From NCBI GenBank assembly GCA_037384885.1, contig JARRNO010000049.1, positions 1 through 28,784 of the forward strand: DNA of 28,784 nt. Reading direction: 5' to 3'. Under the pieces are notes generated by a model that was given only the letters and a program-made list of their open reading frames with translations, searched no databases and was not told the DNA's origin. Every line of letters starts with the position of its first letter. The first letter of the stretch is position 1. The position numbers and the translations under genes were made by a program. Shown piece by piece: positions 1 through 7,477 of the stretch. Source of the DNA: JARRNO01 sp037384885. Its GTDB lineage: Bacteria; Acidobacteriota; UBA4820; DSQY01.

Positions 1-32
1 CGGGGATGAGGGGCGTGACGCGTGACGGGAGC

Positions 33-56
33 CGCGCCGCACGATCGTGCGGCGCG
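33..56. repeat. 24-bp perfect palindrome
   Basis: The two 12-base arms are exact reverse complements around the centre at 44/45. It lies about 90 bases before the rplU promoter, beside a tandem pair of GCGTGAC heptamers at 13-26. As RNA it would form a strong hairpin, so it could end transcription from an upstream gene outside the window, but no T-tract follows. It directly adjoins the element at 51-79, as a similar palindrome does at 9151-9166. Confidence 0.6.
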
Positions 57-79
57 CAGCGCCCGCGGACCTGTCCCGC
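51..79. repeat. Dispersed repeat, copy A (partner at 9171-9199)
   Basis: By eye, 25 of 29 bases match 9171-9199, including an uninterrupted 12-base core CAGCGCCCGCGG. In both places the element sits just downstream of a perfect GC-rich palindrome in non-coding DNA. That shared arrangement suggests a genome-wide intergenic repeat family, although two copies cannot prove it. Confidence 0.45.
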
Positions 80-144
80 AAGGGCATGCCCCTATCTTCA
101 GCCATCGTCGTCGGTCAGGCATCCGTCGGCGTCCCCCGCCCTTC

Positions 145-174
145 TTGACACCAGGGCATTCGAACCTATATATT
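145..174 (+). promoter_or_regulatory. sigma70 promoter of the rplU operon
   Basis: A consensus -35 TTGACA (145-150) is followed by TATATT at 169-174 (18-base spacer), or alternatively TATATA at 167-172 (16-base spacer). Transcription would start near 181, leaving a leader of about 20 bases that contains the ribosome binding site GGAGGTG (192-198) of rplU. It probably drives the whole downstream ribosome/Obg cluster. Confidence 0.7.
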
Positions 175-201
175 GTATGTTCGCGTTATCTGGAGGTGAG
201 T

Positions 202-510
202 ATGTACGCGATCATCGAAGTGGGAGGGAAACAGCACCGCGTGAGCGCCGGCGACGTGGTTAAAGTGGAACGCCTAAACGGCAAGACCGGTTCGAACGTG
301 GAGTGGTCCCCTCTGCTCGTGGTGGACGGCGGCAATGTCGTTACCGCGGCAAAAGCGGCATCCATGAAGGTCAAGGCGAAAATTCTCGGCGAAGGCAAGC
401 ATCGCAAGGTCCTGGTCTTCCATAAGAAGCGCCGCAAACAGTACAAAAAACTGTACGGCCACCGCCAGATGTACACCCAGGTGGAAATCCTGGATATCGC
501 CAAAAGCTGA
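202..510 (+). CDS. rplU: 50S ribosomal protein L21
   Basis: L21 binds 23S rRNA in the large ribosomal subunit. The 102-residue product has the usual family length and opens with the typical MYAIIEVGGKQ, followed by the family's basic stretch around residues 68-90 (HRKVLVFHKKRRKQYKK). The ATG at 202 is chosen because GGAGGTG lies just upstream; the frame stays open back to 22, but that extension looks like non-coding DNA and contains the promoter. It is first in the operon and is followed after 14 bases by rpmA, the near-universal L21-L27 pairing. Confidence 0.97.
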   Translation: MYAIIEVGGKQHRVSAGDVVKVERLNGKTGSNVEWSPLLVVDGGNVVTAAKAASMKVKAKILGEGKHRKVLVFHKKRRKQYKKLYGHRQMYTQVEILDIAKS

Positions 511-524
511 GTCGGAGTGAAGAC

Positions 525-779
525 ATGGCACACAAAAAAGGACAGGGCAGTTCCCGAAACGGACGCGACAGCCACTCGCAACGGCTCGGCATCAAGCGTT
601 TCGGCGGCGAAGAAATCAAGGCCGGGAGCATCCTGGTCCGGCAGCGGGGCACCCGTTTCAAACCCGGCAGAAACGTGGGCCGCGGCAACGACGACACCCT
701 GTTCTCCCTCGTGAACGGCAAGGTCGAATTCCGCCACAGGGGCCGTCTCGGCGTCTTTGTCGACGTTCAGCCTTCCTGA
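525..779 (+). CDS. rpmA: 50S ribosomal protein L27
   Basis: L27 reaches toward the peptidyl-transferase centre and helps position tRNA. The 84-residue product begins MAHKKGQGSSRNGRDS, the classic N-terminus with no cleavable extension of the Firmicutes type, and contains the conserved GGEEIKAGSILVRQRGT segment and the VxGKVEF motif. A GGAG sequence lies about 10 bases before the ATG. It sits between rplU and obgE, the standard order, and is probably co-transcribed with both. Confidence 0.97.
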   Translation: MAHKKGQGSSRNGRDSHSQRLGIKRFGGEEIKAGSILVRQRGTRFKPGRNVGRGNDDTLFSLVNGKVEFRHRGRLGVFVDVQPS

Positions 780-791
780 CCCATCGCCCTC

Positions 792-1793
792 ATGTTCCTG
801 GATTCGGCCAGGATTTTCGTCCAGGGCGGCCGGGGCGGTTCGGGATGCGTCAGCTTCCGTAGAGAGAAATACGTACCCAAGGGCGGGCCGGACGGCGGCG
901 ACGGCGGCAAGGGTGGCAGTGTAATCCTTACCGTGCGGCCTCAGTTGCGCACGCTGTATTCCTTTCGCTATAAGCGGACTTACAAGGCGCCCAGCGGGCG
1001 CCACGGCGAAGGCTCTCTCAAAACAGGAAAATCCGGAAAGAACCTCGTGATCCAGGTCCCTCCGGGGACCATGGTCTATTCCGAGGACGGCGTGCTTCTC
1101 GCCGACCTGGTCGAGGCCGGCCAGAAATTCATGGCGGCCAAGGGCGGGCGTTCGGGCCGGGGAAACGCACGGTTCAAGAGCCCGACTCACCAGGCCCCCC
1201 GCGAGTTCGAGCCGGGCGGAAAAGGCGAAGAGCGGTGGCTGACCCTGGAGCTGAAGCTTCTCGCGGATGCCGGGCTGATCGGGCTGCCCAACGCCGGAAA
1301 ATCCACCTTCCTTTCGGTGGTCACCAACGCCAAGCCGAAAATCGCCGACTACCCCTTCACCACTTTACAACCCATTCTCGGGGTCATCGCCGGATACCGC
1401 CACCAGTCTTACGTGATGGCCGTCATCCCCGGCCTGATCGAGGGCGCGCACCACGGTGCGGGACTCGGCTCCCAGTTCCTGAAGCACGTGGAACGCACCC
1501 GCATTCTCCTCCATCTCGTGGACTTGACCGACCCGGTCACCTCTCCCCTTCAGCGCGCCCTGGTCATCGAAAACGAGTTGAAGTCGTATGGAGCAGGGCT
1601 GGCTGACAAGCCACTGGTTTTCGTGGGGACCAAGGCCGATGTCCTCCACGATGAGAATGGGGAGCGTGAGCTCCGCGATCACGCGAGGGAACGGGGCTGC
1701 CCGTATTTCCGGATTTCCGCCGCCACACACGAAGGTCTGGAGCCCCTGATGAAGGAAGTATGGCGGAACGTATTCAGCGGAGACGGCGAATGA
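792..1793 (+). CDS. obgE: Obg-family GTPase (ribosome assembly), with a G3 substitution
   Basis: Obg GTPases act in late 50S assembly and in stress and cell-cycle control. Residues 1-158 form the glycine-rich Obg fold (for example GGPDGGDGGKGG), and the G domain follows: G1 GLPNAGKS at 164-171, switch I TT at 190-191, G4 TKAD at 280-283 (Thr where Asn is commoner) and G5 SAA at 309-311. In G3 the family sequence DIPG reads VIPG: residue 211, codon 1422-1424, is Val (GTC) where Asp (GAC) is expected. The 333-residue product lacks the variable C-terminal extension seen in some Obg proteins. No clear Shine-Dalgarno precedes the ATG, so translation may be coupled to rpmA. The stop overlaps the nadD start (ATGA). 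Confidence 0.95.
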   Translation: MFLDSARIFVQGGRGGSGCVSFRREKYVPKGGPDGGDGGKGGSVILTVRPQLRTLYSFRYKRTYKAPSGRHGEGSLKTGKSGKNLVIQVPPGTMVYSEDGVLLADLVEAGQKFMAAKGGRSGRGNARFKSPTHQAPREFEPGGKGEERWLTLELKLLADAGLIGLPNAGKSTFLSVVTNAKPKIADYPFTTLQPILGVIAGYRHQSYVMAVIPGLIEGAHHGAGLGSQFLKHVERTRILLHLVDLTDPVTSPLQRALVIENELKSYGAGLADKPLVFVGTKADVLHDENGERELRDHARERGCPYFRISAATHEGLEPLMKEVWRNVFSGDGE

Positions 1794-2389
1794 AAGTGGG
1801 CGTTCTCGGCGGCAGTTTCGACCCGCCCCACCTCGGCCATTTCCGCTTGGCCCGCGCCGCGGAACGGCACCTGGGACTGGACCGCGTGCTCTTCATTCCC
1901 TGCGCCCGCCAGCCCCTGAAACCGCACCCACCCGAAAGTTCATCCTGGCACCGCTGCGCCATGGTCGCGCTGGGCATCGAGGGACATCCCTCGTGGACGA
2001 TCGACACTCGAGAGGTGGAACGTGGCGGGATCTCCTACACGGCGCCCACACTCGCATCCCTTCACGGCGATTTCCCCGGCTCGGACCTCTTTCTGATCAT
2101 TGGACAGGACAGCCTCGAATCAATCCCCCGTTGGGGAAATTACCGCGAGGTTGTGGAGACGGCCCATCTCGCCGTCGCTCCGCGCGATCCGAAAGCAACC
2201 GTAGATGTTCCCCGTGAAATTGCCGGGGCTCGCGTCACCGTTCTCCCGGTCACACCCTTTCCCCTCAGCGCCACCCAGGTCCGGGCGCGCCTGTGCTCGG
2301 GAAAGGGCGTTCGCGGGCTGGTTCCCGCCGCCGTGGCGCGGTATATTAAAAAACAAGACCTTTACCGGTCCCCTAGGAGTTCGTATTGA
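1790..2389 (+). CDS. nadD: Nicotinate-nucleotide adenylyltransferase
   Basis: NadD joins ATP and nicotinate mononucleotide to make deamido-NAD in NAD synthesis. The 199-residue product starts MKVGVLGGSFDPPHLGH, with the nucleotidyltransferase HxGH motif at residues 14-17, and ends with a PLSATQVRARL segment matching the family SxTxxR motif. The usual GAD(S) ahead of the substrate loop reads GQDS. The ATG at 1790 overlaps the obgE stop. An in-frame ATG at 1760 would add ten mostly basic residues ahead of the conserved start and is less likely. The gene overlaps rsfS by 4 bases. Confidence 0.93.
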   Translation: MKVGVLGGSFDPPHLGHFRLARAAERHLGLDRVLFIPCARQPLKPHPPESSSWHRCAMVALGIEGHPSWTIDTREVERGGISYTAPTLASLHGDFPGSDLFLIIGQDSLESIPRWGNYREVVETAHLAVAPRDPKATVDVPREIAGARVTVLPVTPFPLSATQVRARLCSGKGVRGLVPAAVARYIKKQDLYRSPRSSY

Positions 2390-2733
2390 ACAGCGATGAA
2401 CAGAAGATTCTCGCAAAGGTCATGTCCGTTCTCGCCGAAATGAAAGCGGAGGATCCGCTGGTGCTGGATGTTCATGAACTGACGGCCATGACCGATTTTT
2501 TCATCCTCGCCCACGGCGCCAACACGCGCCAGGTGCAAGCAACCTCAAGGCACATCCAGGATGCCCTCTCAGAGGCCTACGGCAAAAAGCCGCACCACTT
2601 GGAAGGGGCTTCCCGAGGACAATGGATTCTCATGGACTACGGTTTTTTCATCCTCCACCTTTTCCTTGAAGAGAAACGACAGTTTTACAACCTGGAGGGA
2701 ATCTGGATGGACGCTCCCCGGCTGGAAGTCTGA
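2386..2733 (+). CDS. rsfS: Ribosomal silencing factor RsfS
   Basis: RsfS (Iojap family) binds L14 on the 50S subunit and blocks subunit joining when nutrients are scarce. The 115-residue product has the family segments LVLDVHELTAMTDFFILAHG and, further on, the GQWILMDYGFFILHLF core. Translation starts at TTG 2386, supported by TAGGAG at 2374-2379 and by a 4-base overlap with the nadD stop; no in-frame ATG precedes the conserved region. The stop overlaps the next ATG (TGATG). Confidence 0.93.
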   Translation: MNSDEQKILAKVMSVLAEMKAEDPLVLDVHELTAMTDFFILAHGANTRQVQATSRHIQDALSEAYGKKPHHLEGASRGQWILMDYGFFILHLFLEEKRQFYNLEGIWMDAPRLEV

Positions 2734-3656
2734 TGGCACTCAGCCCGGTCGGCCGTTCTCCCGCATTCAAGGCCGCCCTCCAACTGGCCGGGCGCGTGGC
2801 GCCTGAGAGCAGCCCTGTCGTGTTGTGCGGCGCCACGGGAACGGGAAAATCCCTCTTCGCGCGGTATATGCACGAACAGGGAAGTCATCCCTCAGAACCG
2901 TTTCTCGAATGGCATGCCGCTTCGGTACCCGAAACCCTGCTGGAATCAGAAATCCTCGGCATTGAGCCGGGTGCGGCGACGGATGTGACCGGCAAACCGG
3001 GCCTGTTCGAGGCAACGGGCGAGGGGACTCTTTGCCTGACGGGCCTTGAATCTCTCTCCCCGCACCAACAGGCCGTGCTGCTGCGCATACTTGAGAACCA
3101 CGAAGTTGAAAGATTGGGGGGCAGGCGCAAGGTTAAGGTCCGCGTCCGCATTCTCGCCTCGTTTCAGACCACACCGGAAATCCTGTGCGCCCAGGGCCGG
3201 CTGAGGCGGGATCTTCTGTATCGCCTGGACGTTTTCCGCCTCGAATTACCCCCGCTCAACCAGCGAACTCAGGACATCCCCCTCCTCGCAGCACACTTCA
3301 TGTCCGAGCTGGCCCGCAGGCGCCGCAAGAAGGCCCCGAAGCTGGCTCCAGCTCTCCAGGAAGCGTTTGAGAGGCATCTCTGGCGCGGCAACATCCGCGA
3401 ACTCGCCCAGGTCCTGGAGCGGCTTTATCTGCTTGGGAAGGATGTGGTGGGACCGCCCGATCTTCCCCCGTCGTTCTGGAAGGAAGACGCCACCATTGCA
3501 GGGGCGCTCGAGCGGGGGTTGACGCTTTCGGAACTGAAAGAGGCCTATATTTATGAAGTTCTGGGACGGGTGGGCGGCAGCCGGACCGAAGCCGCGAAGT
3601 GGCTGGGAATCAGCCGTAAGGCGCTTTGGGAATATTTGAAACGTTCCTCCTCTTGA
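2733..3656 (+). CDS. NtrC-type AAA+ protein with degenerate Walker B and GAFTGA motifs
   Basis: The 307-residue product is a sigma54-activator AAA+ domain followed by a Fis-type helix-turn-helix (about residues 285-304, SRTEAAKWLGISRKALWEYL), with no receiver, GAF or PAS domain in front. Walker A is intact (GATGTGKS, 33-40), as are the arginine-finger region (RRDLLYRLDVF, 158-168) and the WRGNIRELAQVLER segment. Two key motifs are not: the sigma54-contacting GAFTGA reads GAATDV (80-85), and Walker B, normally FLDE, reads CLTG (101-104), losing both acidic residues. It is therefore unlikely to hydrolyse ATP or remodel sigma54 normally. It may act as a DNA-binding or nucleotide-sensing regulator. 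It is translationally coupled between rsfS and rlmH. Confidence 0.85.
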   Translation: MALSPVGRSPAFKAALQLAGRVAPESSPVVLCGATGTGKSLFARYMHEQGSHPSEPFLEWHAASVPETLLESEILGIEPGAATDVTGKPGLFEATGEGTLCLTGLESLSPHQQAVLLRILENHEVERLGGRRKVKVRVRILASFQTTPEILCAQGRLRRDLLYRLDVFRLELPPLNQRTQDIPLLAAHFMSELARRRRKKAPKLAPALQEAFERHLWRGNIRELAQVLERLYLLGKDVVGPPDLPPSFWKEDATIAGALERGLTLSELKEAYIYEVLGRVGGSRTEAAKWLGISRKALWEYLKRSSS

Positions 3657-3679
3657 GGTATGATACTCCGTCAATAGCC

Positions 3680-4138
3680 ATGTGGGAGCTAAAAATATTA
3701 ACGGTTGGTAAATTGAAGGACAGGGCAATCGAAGCCGGCGTGGAACGCTACGCTTCCATGACCGGCGGGGAGTGGCGCCTGGTCGTGGAGAGCGTCAAGG
3801 GCTCCCGCAGAAGCGACGTGGCGGCCAGCCGCCGGGAAGACAGCCTCGCCTTGAAAAAACGTCTTCCCCGCGGGGCCTTTCCCGTGGCGCTGGACGCGGG
3901 TGGCAGGCAGCGGGATAGTGCGGATTTCGCACGCCTTTTGGGGCGAAAGAAGGACCGGGGCACGCCGGTATGCTTCATGGTGGGCGGCGCCTACGGATTG
4001 GACCTCGACATTCTGGAAGCCCCCGAGATCCTCTCGCTGTCGCCCATGACTCTGTCGCACGAAATGGCCGTTCTGGTCCTGGCGGAGCAGATTTACAGGG
4101 CCTATTCGATTCATACGGGGAAGCCTTACGCGAAATAG
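3680..4138 (+). CDS. rlmH: 23S rRNA (pseudouridine1915-N3)-methyltransferase RlmH
   Basis: RlmH is a SPOUT methyltransferase that modifies pseudouridine 1915 in helix 69 of 23S rRNA on assembled 70S ribosomes. The 152-residue product matches family length. It shows the SAM-binding GGAYG (102-106), the LSLSPMTLSHEMA segment and the C-terminal HTGKPYAK tail. The ATG at 3680 gives the usual N-terminus WELKILTVGK; the frame is open to 3626, but that would overlap the previous gene and add an atypical extension. The ribosome-binding site is weak. It continues the ribosome-maturation theme of the operon. Confidence 0.94.
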   Translation: MWELKILTVGKLKDRAIEAGVERYASMTGGEWRLVVESVKGSRRSDVAASRREDSLALKKRLPRGAFPVALDAGGRQRDSADFARLLGRKKDRGTPVCFMVGGAYGLDLDILEAPEILSLSPMTLSHEMAVLVLAEQIYRAYSIHTGKPYAK

Positions 4139-4161
4139 CCATTGGGAGTTAAGGAGTCGGC

Positions 4162-4521
4162 ATGGACAAGAAGTCCCTGAATCACTTCGAAGAACTGCTT
4201 AAAGAGAAACGATCCGAGCTTCAGCAGGCCTACCAGGAGAAACTTTCCAGGAGCGGCGATGCGGGTTCGGATGGAGCCTTGGATTCCGTTGACGAAGCGT
4301 CGGCGAACTACAACAAGGAATTCTGGTATTTCTTGTCCGACACCGACCGCAAGATCATGAGGCAGATCGACGAAAGCCTCCGCCGGATCGCCGACGGAAG
4401 CTACGGGATTTGCACCAATTGCGAGGAAGCCATCCAGAAGAAGCGCCTCCAAGCGGTACCTTGGGCTCGCCACTGTCTGGCGTGCCAGGACTTGCAGGAC
4501 AGAGGGCTTCTCGAGGAGTAA
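4162..4521 (+). CDS. DksA/TraR-family zinc-finger regulator
   Basis: DksA-like proteins insert a coiled-coil into the RNA polymerase secondary channel and tune transcription with ppGpp. The 119-residue product has an N-terminal coiled-coil region, an acidic tip-like segment (DSVDEAS, near residues 36-42) and a C4 zinc finger CTNC-X17-CLAC, then a short helix. Acidic residues at the tip match DksA in type, but whether it is a true DksA or another TraR-type protein cannot be settled from sequence alone. AAGGAG at 4151-4156 sets the start. It lies 23 bases after rlmH and 6 before the LapAB gene. Confidence 0.88.
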   Translation: MDKKSLNHFEELLKEKRSELQQAYQEKLSRSGDAGSDGALDSVDEASANYNKEFWYFLSDTDRKIMRQIDESLRRIADGSYGICTNCEEAIQKKRLQAVPWARHCLACQDLQDRGLLEE

Positions 4522-4527
4522 AAGCAA

Positions 4528-5916
4528 ATGCGGCAAAAAACGGCGATCATTACCGGACTGCTTATCCTGACGATCGCCTTGCTCGTCCTGCTGGTGACCC
4601 AGAACAGTGAAGTCCTGATGGAGGATTTCAACCTCTGGGGGATCCACATGCCGGTGGCCTGGGTTCTAGCGCTCGCCCTGGGTACGGGATTCCTTTCCTT
4701 CGCGGTCTGGCTGACTTTTACAGGCGTTTCCAAAGTGGCGACGCGCTGGGTGCAGAATTTGGGCAGAAGGCGTGACCGGGAGGCGGAGGAACGCTACCTC
4801 AAGGGGCTGGACGCCATTCTCGGCGACCGGCCGCTCGAGGCCGTCAACCACTTCGAGAAGGCGCTCGAATTCAAACCGGATTATTTCCCGACCCTCCTGA
4901 AACTTGGGGACGCCCTGAGGAGTCTCAACCAGATCGAAGAAGCCCTGGAAGCCCACAGGAAGGCCTTGGCCCTCCGGCCGAACGAACTGTCCGTTCTTTA
5001 CGCGCTGGTGGAGGATCATCTCGCGGTGGACAATCACGAGGAAGCCAAGCGCTTTCTGCAGGAAATCCTCAGGATTCAGCCCAAGAGGGCGCTTCACGCC
5101 CTCCGGGTGCTTCGGAACCTGTATATTAAAGAGAGGAACTGGCGCAGGGCGCTCGAAATTCAAAACCGCATCGCCGAGGCCCGCGTGCTCGACGAGGAAA
5201 GGGCCGCGGACGAACCTTACCGCTCCGGTATTTTGTACCAGATCGGCGTGGACCTGATCGAGCAGGGCAAATTTTCCGACGCCGCGGCCCAGCTGGAAAA
5301 GGTACGGAAGAAGTTTCCCGCTTTTGTTCCGGCCTATGTCAAGCTGGCCGAGGCTTACATCAAGGACGGCCGTGAAGAGCAGGCTGTGGAAGTGTATCTG
5401 CAGGGATACCGTGAAGCAGGCAGCACGACTTGCCTCCTGGCCATGGAAAAGTTCTACCTGGACAGCGGCCAGCCCGAGGAAAATATCCGAAAATACCAGG
5501 CCCTCATCGCGTCCACGGACAAGAAAATCCTCCCCCAGTTCCTGCTCGGACGGCTTTACTACAGGCTTGAGGTGATGGACAAGGCCGAATCCCTTTTCAA
5601 GAAAATAGAGGGCGGGATCCGGCAGTCCGGCCTCCTCCAATACTATCTCGGCCGGATCCGCGAGCGCCGGGGCGACACCGCAAAGGCTTGCGGCCACTAC
5701 CGCGACGTAATCAGGATTCTCAATCCCTTTGAGCTTTCCTACCACTGCCGCCACTGCGGCAGAAAGAATCCGTCCTGGACGGACTACTGTGACACATGCA
5801 GAAGCTGGGGCACCTACGTGCCTGACTTCAAGGACGACCTCATCCAGGAAATCGAAGGGGACCGTCCGATCTTTTACCGGGAGATTAAATGGGACACACC
5901 CGTCGAAGCCCCGTAG
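4528..5916 (+). CDS. LapA-LapB fusion: membrane-anchored TPR protein with C-terminal zinc ribbon
   Basis: In Enterobacteria LapA and LapB are separate inner-membrane proteins; LapB, with FtsH and PbgA/YejM, controls LpxC turnover and so LPS synthesis. Here one 462-residue protein carries both. Residues 1-70 hold two membrane segments (about 7-24 and 43-65) around the LapA/DUF1049-like TQNSEVLMEDFNLWG stretch. TPR repeats fill about 88-400, and the end has the LapB rubredoxin-like zinc site C407-X2-C410-X10-C421-X2-C424. The lapAB operon would thus be collapsed into one gene. GAGGAG lies before the ATG, and the 3' end overlaps gpmI by 28 bases. A role in LPS control is inferred from LapB similarity. 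Confidence 0.88.
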   Translation: MRQKTAIITGLLILTIALLVLLVTQNSEVLMEDFNLWGIHMPVAWVLALALGTGFLSFAVWLTFTGVSKVATRWVQNLGRRRDREAEERYLKGLDAILGDRPLEAVNHFEKALEFKPDYFPTLLKLGDALRSLNQIEEALEAHRKALALRPNELSVLYALVEDHLAVDNHEEAKRFLQEILRIQPKRALHALRVLRNLYIKERNWRRALEIQNRIAEARVLDEERAADEPYRSGILYQIGVDLIEQGKFSDAAAQLEKVRKKFPAFVPAYVKLAEAYIKDGREEQAVEVYLQGYREAGSTTCLLAMEKFYLDSGQPEENIRKYQALIASTDKKILPQFLLGRLYYRLEVMDKAESLFKKIEGGIRQSGLLQYYLGRIRERRGDTAKACGHYRDVIRILNPFELSYHCRHCGRKNPSWTDYCDTCRSWGTYVPDFKDDLIQEIEGDRPIFYREIKWDTPVEAP

Positions 5917-7424
5917 TGCTGTTGGTCATGGACGGATGGGGGATCGGGGGTGACTGGGAGTACAACGCGCTCTCGCACGCCGGGCTCGCGTATTATCCCC
6001 GGCTGCTGAAGCAATATCCCTGGCGGCCGCTCGAGGCGAGCGGAGGGGCCGTGGGCTTGCCCGCCGGGCAGATGGGCAACTCGGAGGTCGGACATCTGAC
6101 GCTGGGAGCCGGACGCATCATCCTTCAGGATCTCCCCAGGATCACCCGGTCGATCGAGACCGGGGAGTTTTTCCAGAACAAAGTCCTTCGGGAGGCCTGC
6201 AGGCTCTCTCGCAATGGAACGCTTCACCTCATGGGGCTTTTGTCCGATGGAGGCGTTCACAGCCACCAGAAACACCTTTACGCCCTGATCCGCATGGCAG
6301 CCCGGGAAGGCCTGAAACGCGTGGCCGTTCATCCGATCCTCGACGGCCGGGATACGTCGCCGACCGCAGGAGCCGGTTATCTTGAGAAGCTCCAGGAAGT
6401 CCTCGATGAGACCGGAGTGGGTATGACGGCCAGCGTGGTGGGACGTTACTACGCCATGGACCGCGACAAGCGCTGGGACCGGACGGAAATCGCCTACCGG
6501 CTCTACACGGAGGGCGAAGGACGTTCCGCCGAAAGTGCGCCCGATGCCGTGAGAAGCTTTTACGACGAGGATGTGACCGACGAATTCATGAAACCCATCG
6601 CCCTCTCCTGCCCTTACGGATGCGTGGAAGACGGCGACGGGATCATCTTCTTCAATTTCAGGTCCGACCGCCCCCGCCAGATCAGCCGCGCCTTTAACGA
6701 CGACAAATTCAACGGGTTCCAGCGGGAAAGACGTCCCTCCCTCGCCACGTATACGACCTTCACCCGCTACCAGAAGGAATTCACATTTCCCGTGGCATTC
6801 GAAAACGTGCAGCCCAGCCACTGCATGGGGGAGGTTCTGTCGGACAACGGCCTGAAACAACTCCGGATCGCGGAGACCGAGAAGTACGCCCACGTGACCT
6901 TCTTTTTCAACGGGGGGCGCGAAGCGCCGTTTGAAGGCGAGGAGCGTATTTTGATCCCCAGTCCCAAGGTTCCCACCTATGACATGCAGCCTGAAATGAG
7001 CGCCCGTAAGATTACGGACGCCTTTCTGAAGCGATTCTCCCAAGATCCGCCCGATTTCACGCTGCTCAACTTTGCCAACGCGGACATGGTCGGTCACACC
7101 GGGGTTTTCGAAGCGGCCTGCAAGGCGGCCCGCGTGGTGGACGAGTGCCTCGAACGGATCGTGACCCGTGTCCTGGAACTGGACGGGACCGTTGCCCTTA
7201 CGGCCGATCACGGCAATCTGGAAAAGATGCGGGAAGAAGACGGCGTCAAGCCGCACACGGCTCACACGACCAATCCGGTTCCCTTCGTCTGGATTTCAGG
7301 AGAGGACGCGGCGCTGGCGAAAGACGCCGCTCTCGGCCTGTCCAGCGTGGCTCCCAGCCTTCTGAAATGGATGGGTCTGCCCGCCCCCGAAGAAATGGCC
7401 GGTACACCGCTTATCTTGAAGTGA
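5889..7424 (+). CDS. gpmI: 2,3-bisphosphoglycerate-independent phosphoglycerate mutase
   Basis: This Mn-dependent alkaline-phosphatase-fold enzyme interconverts 3- and 2-phosphoglycerate in glycolysis and gluconeogenesis. The 511 residues match the family. Visible landmarks are the metal ligand in MDGWG (D15), the catalytic Ser65 in GNSEVGH, GGVHSH (121-126), DGRDTSP, NFANADMVGHTG and TADHGN. GGGAG lies just upstream of the ATG, inside the end of the LapAB gene, so the two are probably translationally coupled. It is the last gene of the long + strand run and converges on the DedA gene at 7478. Confidence 0.97.
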   Translation: MGHTRRSPVVLLVMDGWGIGGDWEYNALSHAGLAYYPRLLKQYPWRPLEASGGAVGLPAGQMGNSEVGHLTLGAGRIILQDLPRITRSIETGEFFQNKVLREACRLSRNGTLHLMGLLSDGGVHSHQKHLYALIRMAAREGLKRVAVHPILDGRDTSPTAGAGYLEKLQEVLDETGVGMTASVVGRYYAMDRDKRWDRTEIAYRLYTEGEGRSAESAPDAVRSFYDEDVTDEFMKPIALSCPYGCVEDGDGIIFFNFRSDRPRQISRAFNDDKFNGFQRERRPSLATYTTFTRYQKEFTFPVAFENVQPSHCMGEVLSDNGLKQLRIAETEKYAHVTFFFNGGREAPFEGEERILIPSPKVPTYDMQPEMSARKITDAFLKRFSQDPPDFTLLNFANADMVGHTGVFEAACKAARVVDECLERIVTRVLELDGTVALTADHGNLEKMREEDGVKPHTAHTTNPVPFVWISGEDAALAKDAALGLSSVAPSLLKWMGLPAPEEMAGTPLILK

Positions 7425-7477
7425 GAAGATGGATGGAGGCTTCGCAACGTCCCGTCGGGGCGGTGCTTCAGCATTTC

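Noticed and set aside
186..1190. Long minus-strand open frame opposite rplU, rpmA and obgE
   Set aside because: It lies fully opposite well-conserved genes, has no recognisable domain and arises from the GC-rich codon pattern.
1790..1792. nadD start at the upstream in-frame ATG 1760
   Set aside because: It adds basic residues before the conserved KVGVLGGSFDP start; the ATGA overlap with obgE is the standard coupling.
5874..7265. Minus-strand open frame of 463 codons opposite gpmI
   Set aside because: Shadow of gpmI; no ribosome site or domain. The same holds for 4666-5754 (-), 10416-11843 (-), 14763-15812 (-) and 23305-24573 (+).
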